Positions 9,335 through 18,200 of a stretch of DNA of 64,000 bases are shown here, piece after piece (the first letter of the stretch is position 1; each line of letters starts with the position of its first letter). This DNA is from F23-D06 sp045132055. GTDB taxonomy: Bacteria > Bacteroidota > Bacteroidia > Bacteroidales > WCHB1-69. Location of the stretch: the NCBI GenBank assembly GCA_045132055.1, contig JBGURP010000055.1, positions 62,001 to 126,000 on the forward strand, read 5' to 3'. The notes beneath the pieces are model-generated. The model saw only the letters and a program-made list of their open reading frames with translations, was not told the origin of the DNA and did no database searches. The translations under genes and the position numbers were made by a program.

Positions 9335-10336
9335 CTATTTTGCTTGTACAGAATCCTTCTTTCCGTCGCAACCGATTTTCAAATACGGGTTCTCCACCGT
9401 TTTGAATAATACTTTATACTCGGTTTTGGAGGAAACCGGAATTTTCAGCGTATAGGATTTCCCATCCGGCACATACAATCTGGTATTCTTGATCCAGGGG
9501 TTGAGGTCGCGGATTTCTTTGTAGGTAGCCCCCTGCTCTTTGGCAAATTCCACCAAATCGGGGATGGTTTTCTCCGCGTTATACTCTTTGCAGGGCACGG
9601 GCTGGTACATTTCCGCCGGGCAGATTTCCACGCCGTACAACTGCGGGTTCTCGAAAAGCAGCTTGAAAGCGAGGATGCGATACACATAGCGGGAAGTTTC
9701 TGCGTTGAGCCACAAGTCCCAATAGTTGTTGACTTTTTGATGCTCTATGGCATTCTGCAAGCCGCCCTCTCCCCTATTGTAAGCCGCCGCCGCCAAGGTC
9801 CAGCTGCCGAATTGGTTTTTGCAACTTTTCAAATATTTGCACGCGGCGCGGGTCGCTTTTTCCAGATTGCAACGCTCATCGATGTCATCGGTAACCGTCA
9901 ATCCGAATTTGCGGGCGGTGGAGGGGATAAATTGCCAATAACCTCCCGCGTTAGCGGGCGAAGTCACGTTCTCCAAACCGCTTTCTGCCACACAGAGGTA
10001 CTTGAAATCCTCCGGCACACCCTCCTCTTTCAAGATACGCTCCACCTCAGGGAAAACGCGCGCGGAGAGCTTGAAAATGCGCAATGTCTTGGAGTGTTGG
10101 TAGCAATTGATAATCATCTCACGGTCCAAGCCTTCGTGCACCCAATACACCTCCAGCGGCACATTCTCGCCCGCAAAGGTGAGTTTGTCGGGGATATAGG
10201 GTGAGGTAAGTTTGTTGGCATAATAGTTGGGCTTGGGCTCGTCCTCCTTCACAATCTGCGACACAGCAAAGGAGACCGTGGCAATCAGGAGCACGGAAAG
10301 GACACTTATGGTAATTATGGCGTTTTTTTTCTTCAT
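9335..10336 (-). CDS. Membrane-anchored lytic transglycosylase (SLT domain, MltD-like)
   Basis: Cleaves peptidoglycan glycan strands. An N-terminal hydrophobic anchor (about 5-27) precedes an SLT domain with the catalytic glutamate in CVAESGLEN (Glu about 118). It also has GGYWQFIPSTARKFGL (about 131-147) and AAAYNRGEGGL (about 185). A C-terminal region (about 250-325) resembles a LysM-like linker with KEQGATYKEIRDLNPWI. I start at the ATG at 10336; a TTG three nt upstream is also in frame. The leader is about 120 nt and contains a strong heptamer-repeat hairpin 27 nt before the ATG, which could affect translation. Confidence 0.88.
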   Translation of the reverse strand: MKKKNAIITISVLSVLLIATVSFAVSQIVKEDEPKPNYYANKLTSPYIPDKLTFAGENVPLEVYWVHEGLDREMIINCYQHSKTLRIFKLSARVFPEVERILKEEGVPEDFKYLCVAESGLENVTSPANAGGYWQFIPSTARKFGLTVTDDIDERCNLEKATRAACKYLKSCKNQFGSWTLAAAAYNRGEGGLQNAIEHQKVNNYWDLWLNAETSRYVYRILAFKLLFENPQLYGVEICPAEMYQPVPCKEYNAEKTIPDLVEFAKEQGATYKEIRDLNPWIKNTRLYVPDGKSYTLKIPVSSKTEYKVLFKTVENPYLKIGCDGKKDSVQAK

Positions 10337-10348
10337 CAAATGAACAAA

Positions 10349-10439
10349 GTTTAGAGTGTAGAGTTTATAGTTTAGAGATGAAAATAGATTTTAAAAACAT
10401 AACTATCTGTCTCTAAACTCTAAACCATCAACTCTAAAC
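10349..10439. repeat. Inverted heptanucleotide repeat array in the transglycosylase leader
   Basis: Left arm, four 7-bp units GTTTAGA / GTGTAGA / GTTTATA / GTTTAGA (10349-10376). Right arm, the complement units TCTAAAC / TCTAAAC / CATCAAC / TCTAAAC (10412-10439). In the minus-strand transcript 10425-10410 can pair with 10378-10363 as a 16-bp stem with one mismatch. Confidence 0.85.
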
Positions 10440-10455
10440 TAATTAAAAATATCTG

Positions 10456-10463
10456 CAAAGATA
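10456..10463 (-). promoter_or_regulatory. -7 promoter box of the lytic transglycosylase gene
   Basis: Minus-strand TATCTTTG, placing the heptamer hairpin inside the transcript leader. It abuts the terminator of the upstream MFS gene. Confidence 0.5.
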
Positions 10464-10471
10464 AAAAGAAA

Positions 10472-10495
10472 AAGGACACCCTTGCAGATGTCCTT
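10472..10495 (-). terminator. Terminator of the MFS transporter gene
   Basis: A 7-bp stem (AAGGACA / TGTCCTT) followed on the minus strand by a T-rich run (10461-10473), 22 bp after the MFS stop codon. Confidence 0.75.
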
Positions 10496-10516
10496 CTCTT
10501 AATATTTGTGAAAACC

Positions 10517-12169
10517 TTATGCCTCTTTAATATTGGGTTCTTCCAATCCGAGGTGGTTCTTCTTATCGACACCCTTCAGGACGATACCCAGAATCAAAGC
10601 AGCCACACCAAGGCATGCCAGCATGACTAAGGGCCAAGTGTAGTTGTAAGAAACGGCAGCCGTTTCGGCGTCAATGATACCTTCGTTCATCTGGGCGATG
10701 ACATCTTGGTTGGTTTTGTCGAGCACTTTGCCAATCAGCAGCGGGAACAACCACAAACCGATGTTCTGAATCCAGAAGATGAGCGCGTAAGCGGAACCGA
10801 TAATCTTTTCATCAACCAACTTTGGCACGCTGGGCCACAAAGCGGCGGGCACCAAGGAGAAGGAAGCGCCAAGCACCAAGATGGTGATGTAGGCTACCAC
10901 AACACCGCCGACCTCACTACCCTTGAACATAGGCAGAATAAAAGCGAAAGTCAAGTGGCAGATAATCAACAATAAAGAACCAATCATCAACATGGAAGCG
11001 GCCTTACCTTTATGGTCAACATAGTTGCCGAGAATAGGAGTGATAGCCACAGCCAACAGCGGGAACACAGCGAAAATGGTTTCGGCCGTGCCACGCATGT
11101 AACCCATCCAACAGTAAACCACCAGAGCCACGACGGCAATTGCCATCAAACCGTATTTTGCGGTTTTGTTCTTGGAGAAGTTGCTGGTGAAAGAGCAAGC
11201 AGCCACCACCAACATGATGAGGTATTGAATGATAGTAACGCTGCTGCCAGCCCAGAAACCTTCGCCCGGATTGAGGGTCAGGTTGCACTGCAACATGTTG
11301 ACAGCATATTTCTGGAACGGGAAGATGGCACTGTAGTACAGCACGCAAAGCAAAGCGACCAACCAGAAACCGCCGGAGGACAAAATTTTGCCAATATCGG
11401 AAACTTTGAACGGATCGTCTTTCTCTTCTGCTTCACCTGTTTGGGCATCCAATTTCTTATCCATGAAGAAATAGACGATGAACATCATCAAGGCGATGCA
11501 AAGCAGCACCACACCGAATGCCACGGAGCGGGAAACATCCACTGTGCCGCCCAACTTGGCGAAGAAGGGTGAGAAAATCATACAGGTGGCCACACCCAGA
11601 CGAGCCAAAGCCATCTCAGAACCCATAGCCAAGGCAGTCTCGCGACCCTTGAACCATTTCACGATACCACGGGAAACGGTAATACCTGCCATTTCCACGC
11701 CGCAACCGAAGATCATGAAACCGACCGCAGCAACTTTAGCGGAAGCAGGCATGCCCTCATAGAACGGAGCTACGCCAAGTTCCTGGAAACCGGGAATATA
11801 ATTCAAATGATTGGTGAACCATGCTTCCACACCACTGCCCATAAAGGCTTCGGTCACAGCATAATACTTGATGAGACCACCTATGAGCATCACGGTACCG
11901 GACAAAATGGCCGTGAAACGAACACCCATTTTATCCAAGATGATACCGGCAAAGATGAGGAAGAAAACGAACACATTCAGGAACGTCTCTGCACCTTGCA
12001 TGGTACCGAAAGCGGTGGAATCCCAACCTCTGGTCGATTGCATGAGGTCCTTGATAGGGGAGAGGATGTCCATGAAAATGTAGGAACAGAACATGGCTAA
12101 TGCCAACAGTAACAACGCAATCCATCTGATGGCAGCGTTGTCTCGCAAAGTTTGTATTTTCTCTGTCAT
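10517..12169 (-). CDS. Major facilitator superfamily transporter
   Basis: A 550-residue polytopic inner-membrane protein with about 12 hydrophobic segments. It has a short charged loop of the MFS type after segment 2 (GIILDKMGVRF, about residues 77-87) and a long central cytoplasmic loop (about 230-255, DKKLDAQTGEAEEKDD). The second half repeats the pattern. The motif GIILDK-G-R supports MFS. Nothing in the sequence or neighbours fixes the substrate. It is monocistronic, with a promoter box at 12214 and a terminator at 10472. Confidence 0.85.
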   Translation of the reverse strand: MTEKIQTLRDNAAIRWIALLLLALAMFCSYIFMDILSPIKDLMQSTRGWDSTAFGTMQGAETFLNVFVFFLIFAGIILDKMGVRFTAILSGTVMLIGGLIKYYAVTEAFMGSGVEAWFTNHLNYIPGFQELGVAPFYEGMPASAKVAAVGFMIFGCGVEMAGITVSRGIVKWFKGRETALAMGSEMALARLGVATCMIFSPFFAKLGGTVDVSRSVAFGVVLLCIALMMFIVYFFMDKKLDAQTGEAEEKDDPFKVSDIGKILSSGGFWLVALLCVLYYSAIFPFQKYAVNMLQCNLTLNPGEGFWAGSSVTIIQYLIMLVVAACSFTSNFSKNKTAKYGLMAIAVVALVVYCWMGYMRGTAETIFAVFPLLAVAITPILGNYVDHKGKAASMLMIGSLLLIICHLTFAFILPMFKGSEVGGVVVAYITILVLGASFSLVPAALWPSVPKLVDEKIIGSAYALIFWIQNIGLWLFPLLIGKVLDKTNQDVIAQMNEGIIDAETAAVSYNYTWPLVMLACLGVAALILGIVLKGVDKKNHLGLEEPNIKEA

Positions 12170-12213
12170 AGATATAAAGTTTAGTTAATAATTCCTAATT
12201 TGGTTTGAAAGCG

Positions 12214-12221
12214 CAAAAATA
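12214..12221 (-). promoter_or_regulatory. -7 promoter box of the MFS transporter gene
   Basis: Minus-strand TATTTTTG, 44 nt before the ATG, in the short gap after the 78-residue membrane protein gene. Confidence 0.55.
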
Positions 12222-12223
12222 AA

Positions 12224-12460
12224 CTATTTTTCGTTTTCATCTTCATTTTTTCGCTTCCGGGCGTTAAAAACCATGTCCATCAGTAAATAACCCACCAATA
12301 ATCCCCAGATTGCCATCATTATCGGACTGTTTTTCAGCCAATTGTCGGAAAATTGGCCTTTTTTGGCCCAATAAATCATACTTAATCCCACACCTAATAC
12401 CATGCCGAGGATGTGGTATTTGTTAAAATTGTTTTTTATGAAGCGGTTTATATCCTGCAT
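12224..12460 (-). CDS. Small two-span membrane protein, unknown
   Basis: A 78-residue protein with two hydrophobic segments (about 17-31, HILGMVLGVGLSMIYW, and 46-66, SPIMMAIWGLLVGYLLMDMVF) and a highly charged C-terminal tail (ARKRKNEDENEK). The ATG lies 38 bp inside the 3' end of the upstream gene in another frame, so the two are probably translationally coupled. I do not recognise a family. The position after a secreted carboxypeptidase-regulatory-domain protein suggests an envelope role, no more. Confidence 0.6.
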   Translation of the reverse strand: MQDINRFIKNNFNKYHILGMVLGVGLSMIYWAKKGQFSDNWLKNSPIMMAIWGLLVGYLLMDMVFNARKRKNEDENEK

Positions 12461-13229
12461 CTAACATCTTATTATATTGATAATCATAATATTTACTCTT
12501 GATCTGAGACCTGATTTGCTCATCGCTCCAGCGCACCAAATCGTAATAGCTGAAACGGCAGAACATCATGAAATTTAACAGATCTTCACCTTTCAAACCC
12601 GTGAGTTCCTGGACAATTTCGCGATTGTATTTGTCCTGCACGCGCTCCACTTCGTCTTCGTACGACTGCATCTCATTATAGAGCTGGTGCATCTTGGATT
12701 TGTGGCTGTATTTGTCGTATAAATAGGAGATAGGGGAGGTGGTGATTTTGCCGCCCAAGGACAAAATATTGCCGTTGGCCTGATAAGTAGCATTTGCCTT
12801 TTCAAATTCCGACAAATGTACATCTTGTGCCCGCTCGTAATAATCTGGCAGCTGCATCTGGACTATGTCTTTCTTGAAACCCTCGTAAGAGGGATTGATG
12901 GCGAAAATACGCACCTCTTTCAGCATAGTTGATTTGTAATAGAGGAAAAAATCCTCCGCACCATAGAAAATCTTATCGTTTACCTCCACTACCAGCTGCC
13001 GGTAAATGGATTTGGAAATCACCAAAGTGTCTTTTTTGGTAACCTGGATGGTAAAACGGCCGTCTTTGTCGGTAAACGCGAATTTTTTGGTGTTCATGTT
13101 ATAAACGCTCGCACCTTGCAAAGGTTGGAAGGTGATGCCGTCATACACGCGCGAAGTCAATGCCTTCTGTTGTCCTTTTCCTATCAGGAAAAGACTCAAT
13201 AAAACCAGTATCAGAAGGCTTTTTTTCAT
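12423..13229 (-). CDS. Secreted protein with carboxypeptidase-like regulatory domain
   Basis: A 268-residue exported protein. A signal peptide (about 1-18, ending LIGKG-Q) is followed by a CarboxypepD_reg-like beta-sandwich (about 23-105: LTSRVYDGITFQPLQGASVY, then FAFTDKDGRFTIQV and DTLVISKSIY). This small Ig-like module is common in Bacteroidota surface proteins and TonB-dependent receptors. The C-terminal part is helical and charged (about 125-268) with no recognised domain. The frame opens at a GTG at 13235, but ATG 13229 gives a standard signal peptide and is preferred. The -7 box ends only 6 nt before it, so the mRNA may be nearly leaderless. Confidence 0.75.
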   Translation of the reverse strand: MKKSLLILVLLSLFLIGKGQQKALTSRVYDGITFQPLQGASVYNMNTKKFAFTDKDGRFTIQVTKKDTLVISKSIYRQLVVEVNDKIFYGAEDFFLYYKSTMLKEVRIFAINPSYEGFKKDIVQMQLPDYYERAQDVHLSEFEKANATYQANGNILSLGGKITTSPISYLYDKYSHKSKMHQLYNEMQSYEDEVERVQDKYNREIVQELTGLKGEDLLNFMMFCRFSYYDLVRWSDEQIRSQIKSKYYDYQYNKMLDAGYKPLHKKQF

Positions 13230-13234
13230 ACGCA

Positions 13235-13242
13235 CAAAAATA
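13235..13242 (-). promoter_or_regulatory. -7 promoter box next to a start codon
   Basis: Minus-strand TATTTTTG directly before the ATG at 13229. If it is used, transcription would begin at or within a few nt of the start codon. Confidence 0.4.
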
Positions 13243-13312
13243 CTATTTTATAAAAAAACGCAGCTATTAAAACGGAAAAATGCTACAACCGTATATATAG
13301 GAAGTTATGAAT

Positions 13313-13619
13313 TTATCAACTTTCATTTGTTGAAAAAGTGGCGAGTTATCAAAATATATGAAGTTACGTTTTGATAATCCTGTTAAAAATTTTTGATAAC
13401 TATTTTTATGCGCAATTTGGATGATTTTTCAACGTTTTTTATCCACGAAAGAAGAGAATAAACTATCAACATTATCCCTTCCTAGGAAATAAACAATCAA
13501 AAATTAACCTGTTTATTATAAATCGATTATTACCTCAAATTCTGTTAATATTGTGTTGAATACTTTTGATAAGTCACTTTTTCAAGAGGTTTTCGGAAAA
13601 TTTATTCACGATATCAACA
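13313..13619. other. Candidate chromosomal replication origin (oriC): DnaA-box cluster
   Basis: The 490-bp gene-free, AT-rich stretch between divergent genes holds many DnaA-box-like nonamers. On the plus strand: TTATCAACT 13313, TTATCAAAA 13346, TTTTCAACG 13426, TTATCCACG 13439, CTATCAACA 13463, TTATTCACG 13602, ATATCAACA 13611. On the minus strand: TTTTCAACA 13328-13336, TTATCAAAA 13369-13377, 13391-13399 and 13564-13572, TATTCAACA 13554-13562. An A+T-only-like segment (13500-13555) could be the unwinding element. Genes to the left run leftward for 9 kb and genes to the right run rightward, as expected around an origin. dnaA itself is not in the window. Confidence 0.7.
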
Positions 13620-13696
13620 GCTTTTATAGTTCATTTCAAATTAATAAAAGAATGAATTATGATACAATAGGGCGGAAAAACAAAGGGAAAAAAATG

Positions 13697-13704
13697 TATT
13701 TTTG
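13697..13704 (+). promoter_or_regulatory. -7 promoter box of the rpiB-mnmG operon
   Basis: TATTTTTG, 17 nt before the first rpiB ATG. It is the only good box before six closely packed genes. Confidence 0.6.
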
Positions 13705-13721
13705 CCATTCAAAATACGTAT

Positions 13722-14153
13722 ATGAGTATGAAAGTAGTTATTGCCTCTGATCATGCGGGATATGAATTGAAAGAACTGATAAAAAAACAGTTTTCAGACC
13801 GTATGGATTTTGAAGATTTGGGAACCCATTCCACAGAAAGTGTTGACTATCCAGATTTCGCCCATCCATTAGCTGAAAAGGTTGGCAAAAATACGGAACT
13901 TTTCGGCATCCTGATCTGCGGAACTGGCAATGGCATGACCATGACGGCCAACAAGCACGCCAATGTTCGTGCCGGCCTCTGCTGGTCAAAGGAAATTGCT
14001 GCGCTGGCAAGACAGCATAACAATGCCAACGTGTTGGTTCTTCCTGCCCGCTTCATTCCTGTGGAAACTGCTTTTGACATAGTAGATACTTTCTTCCATA
14101 CGGATTTTGAAGGTGGAAGACATCAGAGAAGAGTAGAAAAGATAAATTTGTAG
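13722..14153 (+). CDS. rpiB: Ribose-5-phosphate isomerase B
   Basis: Interconverts ribose-5-phosphate and ribulose-5-phosphate in the pentose phosphate pathway. The 143-residue product has the LacAB/RpiB fold: ASDHAGYELKE at the N-terminus (Asp and His of the substrate site), the active-site cysteine in ILICGTGNGM (Cys66), and NKHANVRAGLCWSKEIAALARQHNNANVL. Length is normal for the family. Two ATGs (13722 and 13728) are possible. First gene of an operon running to mnmG and beside the candidate origin; the next gene starts 5 bp after its stop. Confidence 0.94.
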   Translation: MSMKVVIASDHAGYELKELIKKQFSDRMDFEDLGTHSTESVDYPDFAHPLAEKVGKNTELFGILICGTGNGMTMTANKHANVRAGLCWSKEIAALARQHNNANVLVLPARFIPVETAFDIVDTFFHTDFEGGRHQRRVEKINL

Positions 14154-14158
14154 GCATT

Positions 14159-15247
14159 ATGGAACAACCTGGATTTCAAAATTTGGAAGCTTTGAAGGAT
14201 AAAGCGTACTATCTCCGTCACAGTTACGTGGAGGATATGGACACGCATTTGCTCAATTTTGAAACCCGTGCCACTTCCCACAATATCAATGTGTTATGGG
14301 CTGCCAACGAGAATCAGCTCTCGAATGCCATTCTCGATTTATTACCCAGTAAGAAATACAACAAGATTTGTGTGGATTATCCTGCGATTCCTTCTGCAGT
14401 TGAAAATGCCCCACAAGTCAATGTGGTCACGCTGGACAATGTCATCCACAACTTCGATGAAGTGGATACACTTCTGGTAGATGCAGATTTTGCAATTGCC
14501 GAGAACGGAGCTTTGGTTTTTGTAAACAAAGCTTCCAAGGAGGTATTCAATACTTTCCGCAACTTGATTGTCGTGGCTTCGATTGACCAGTTTTTAGTCC
14601 GCCAAAAAGATCTTCAGATTTTCATCGATTTGAAATATGATAGCTATCCATCTGATATCAAGATAGTTCAGAAACCTTTCAAAAAGGTGGTGAAAGATCC
14701 GATGCCGTTGTCCGGTTCTTTGGGATATACAGAAGATGAGGTGCGCGTGAGCGTCATTCTATATGAGAATTCCGTCACCGATTACATGATGGATCCTTTT
14801 TTGCGTAAGTCTTTGTACTGTATCAAATGTGGAAAATGCGCTAAAGCTTGCCCAGTTCTACAACTCAACAATGATCTTGCGCCCATCGATATAGTGAAGC
14901 TCAATTGCATTGATGCTTATAACAGAACCCAAGCCATTTTCAAGCAAACCACGCTTTGTGGAAATTGCCAGAAAGTGTGCCCGGTGAAGATTCCACTGAC
15001 TGAGATGATGATTTATGAAATGCAGCTGGTGAATGAGAAGAAGGATACCTCCAATAATAAACTTCTGCATGATATTTTCATCAAACGCAGCAAGTTGAAC
15101 AAGCACAACTCTCCATTTTTCAGGTTTTTCCTGATGAAATTCCTGTATGGTAAAAACAGATTGCTCTATAACTATTTCTCTGATATCAAAAACACTTTTT
15201 TCAATATAACTCAAAGTACTACTGGAAAACAGGATGAACAGTTCTAA
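14159..15247 (+). CDS. LUD-domain iron-sulfur protein (LutB/LutC-like)
   Basis: A 362-residue cytosolic protein. The N-terminal part resembles the LUD domain of lactate-utilization proteins (about 40-200, with DADFAIAENGALVF). The C-terminal part is a ferredoxin-like module with cysteines 221, 224, 227 and 231 (CIKCGKCAKACP), then Cys267, 270 and 274 (CGNCQKVCP). LutB homologues oxidise L-lactate with LutA and LutC, but those partners are not next to it, and in Bacteroidota this gene often stands alone. The reaction is therefore unproven. The stop overlaps the next gene's start by 14 bp. Confidence 0.8.
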   Translation: MEQPGFQNLEALKDKAYYLRHSYVEDMDTHLLNFETRATSHNINVLWAANENQLSNAILDLLPSKKYNKICVDYPAIPSAVENAPQVNVVTLDNVIHNFDEVDTLLVDADFAIAENGALVFVNKASKEVFNTFRNLIVVASIDQFLVRQKDLQIFIDLKYDSYPSDIKIVQKPFKKVVKDPMPLSGSLGYTEDEVRVSVILYENSVTDYMMDPFLRKSLYCIKCGKCAKACPVLQLNNDLAPIDIVKLNCIDAYNRTQAIFKQTTLCGNCQKVCPVKIPLTEMMIYEMQLVNEKKDTSNNKLLHDIFIKRSKLNKHNSPFFRFFLMKFLYGKNRLLYNYFSDIKNTFFNITQSTTGKQDEQF

Positions 15248-18200
15248 CCAACAGATATTACAAGACAAAATAAGACAGTTCGTCAAAAAATACTACCTCA
15301 ATGAACTATACAAGGGGATTGTATTTTTTGTACTCATTGTCCTGTCTGTTTTCATTTTGTATTCGCTGTTCGAGTATTTCTCCTATTCCAATCCAACGGT
15401 TAGAACCATCCTATTTTACTCATTCATAGCACTTTTTGTTCTCAATCTCATATTTTATATTCTCATTCCTGTATTGAAAATTGCGGGTTTGGGCAAGCAG
15501 CTCTCCAAAAAGGAGATTGCGAACATTATTGGAAAGCACTTCAGTGAAATTGATGATAAACTACTGAATCTGTTTGAGTTGCAAAACCAAATGGATGCCG
15601 GTGACTATAAGAGCTACGAATTGCTTTCTGCCGCTATTGACAGCAAGATAGACTCATTCAAGACGTATGCCTTCGTACAAGCGGTTCCGGTTAAGAAAAC
15701 CAAAAAGTTTGCCCGTTGGGTGATTATCCCAGTTGCCATTTTTCTGCTGCTTTTCTCCATCAAAAGCGAGCTTTTCACGGAATCCACCAAACGAATTGTC
15801 CATTATACGCAAGTTTATGAGAAGCCGGCTCCTTACAGTTTTGAGGTGCTCAACTCCAAACTCACCGCTTTCCAACACGATGATTTCACTGTGAATGTGA
15901 AAGTTAACGGTGACGAAGTGCCCGATGAGGTTTATATCAAGTACAACAACAGAAGTTTCAAGTGTAATAAAGTTTCCAATACGGAATATAATTACACGTT
16001 CTCCAATATGCAGCAAAATACAGATTTCCAAATTGTCACTGATGAAGTGGAATCATCGGTATATGAAATCACTGTGCTGCCGAAGCCCGTTACTTTGGGT
16101 TTTGTAATGGAGTTGCATTATCCGGCATATCTGCATCAACCTGACGATATCGTAAAGAATGTCAGCAACATAACAGTTCCTGAAGGCACTCGCATTACGT
16201 GGAAATTCTATACTAAGAATTCAGAGAATCTGATTTTCATCGTGAATGGAAATGAGAAAGTCTATTCATCGGAAGAGGACAATTATGTAATAAACCTGCT
16301 TGCCAAAAACAGTTTCACGTATTCCATCTTCAATAAGAATCGATATTTCACGGGAAAAGATACGCTAACTGACGAAATCAATGTGATTAAGGATATGTAT
16401 CCAGAGATTTTCGTCATTTCGCAGCAGGATTCCCTCTATCAGGAAAGACTTTATTTCAAGGGCAATATCAAGGATGATTACGGTTTTTCCGGTCTGCAGT
16501 TTGTTTACAATCGCTACAATGCCGATGGCCAGAAGATAGAATCTGACAAAAAGGTCAATATCGCCATCAAATCGGATGCCACCATCCAGGATTTCTACTA
16601 TTATTTTGATGCGGCCACCTTTGATCTCAAGCCAGGTGAGAAGATTGATTATTATTTCCAAGTTTTTGATAATGATGGTGTTAATGGTCATAAATCCAGT
16701 AAAAGCCAATCCAACACCTATCGTGTGAAAACACTGGAAGAGATTGAGAAAGAGCTGAATAAATCCGAACAGAAGACCAAATCAGATTATTCGGATCTTA
16801 TTGATCAATCGGCCCAGCTGATGAAGGATATTGACAAGTTGCAGGCCCAGTTGATGCAGCAGAAAGACTTGTCTTGGCAAGACAAAAAGAAACTGGAGAA
16901 ACTGATGGAGCAGTATCAGCAGCTTCAGGATAAGCTGAATGAGTTGCAGCAGAATGAGCAAAACAAGCAAAATCTTGAAAATCAATATAAAAACCTTGAT
17001 GAAGATATCATCAAAAAGCAGCAGGAATTGCAAAAACGAATGGATCAGGTTTTGTCAGATGAGATGAAACAGATGATGCAGAAGCTGCAAAACATGATGA
17101 ATAATGCCAACAAGGATCAAGTGCAGAAGGAGATGCAGAAGCTGAAATCCAATACAGAGGATATCAATAAGACGTTGGATCAGCAACTGCAACTGTATAA
17201 GCAACTTGAGGTTGAAAAGAAGCTGAATGAGGCGGTCAAAGGATTACGTGATTTGTCGGATGAATTGAGGAAAAATGCTGACAAGACGAATGATAAAAAT
17301 ACCAACAAACAGTATCTGCAAAACAAGCAGCAACAGATTCAGGAAAAGTACAATCAGCTGAAGAAGGATATTCAGGAGATGAAGCAGTTGAACAGCGAGT
17401 TGGAGGATCCTACCAAGTTCCAAAACACGGAGCAATTGCAACAAGATGCCCAGCAGCAATTGAACCAGAGTCAGAGCAATTTGGAAAAAAACAACCGCGC
17501 TAAATCTGCCCAAAATCAGAAGCAAGCTGCCGACGATATGGAGAAGATGGCCAACCAAATGGAGCAGGATTTCAATCAAAGCGAATTAGAAGAAATCACT
17601 GAAGACATTGAAGCTTTGCGCCAGATATTGGATAATTTGGTTCTAATTTCCTTCGATCAAGAGGATGTTCTGAATAGAACCAAGAAGACAGGCGGACGTT
17701 CAGCAGTGGTTTCTGATATCATGACTAAGCAGTTCAAAGTAAAGAACAATATGCGGCTTATTGAGGACTCTTTGAGTGCCTTGGCGCGCCGCCAGATGGA
17801 AGTGAAACCCTTTATTCAGACTGAAGTTACCAAAATTCAAGACTATCTAAGCACTACTCAAACCTATCTTCAAGACCGCAATATGGCCCAGGCTGCCAAG
17901 GACCAACAGTTCGTACTGACTTCCATGAACAATTTGGCTTTGATGCTGAAGGAGTCCATGAAAGCCATGAAGAAGAAGCAAAGCGAGTGTAAATGCAAAT
18001 GTAAGGGTAAAAAGTCAGGCAACGGTTCATGCAACAATCCTGGTGGAAAAGGCAAGAGTAAAAAGACCTCTGCACGCGAGTTACAGCAGCAGTTAAACCG
18101 CCAGATGCAAGCTTTGCAGAAATCAATGCAACAGCAGAGTAAACAGGGCATGAGTTCGCAGCAACAGCAGCAGATGAGCGAGCAATTTGCCAAGATGGCA

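Noticed and set aside
10349..10439. CRISPR-like array
   Set aside because: The repeats are 7-bp units without unique spacers and are inverted, not direct spaced repeats; no cas genes are present.
13553..13750. A 65-codon frame running from the candidate origin into rpiB
   Set aside because: No promoter, AT-driven amino-acid content, and it overlaps the rpiB start.
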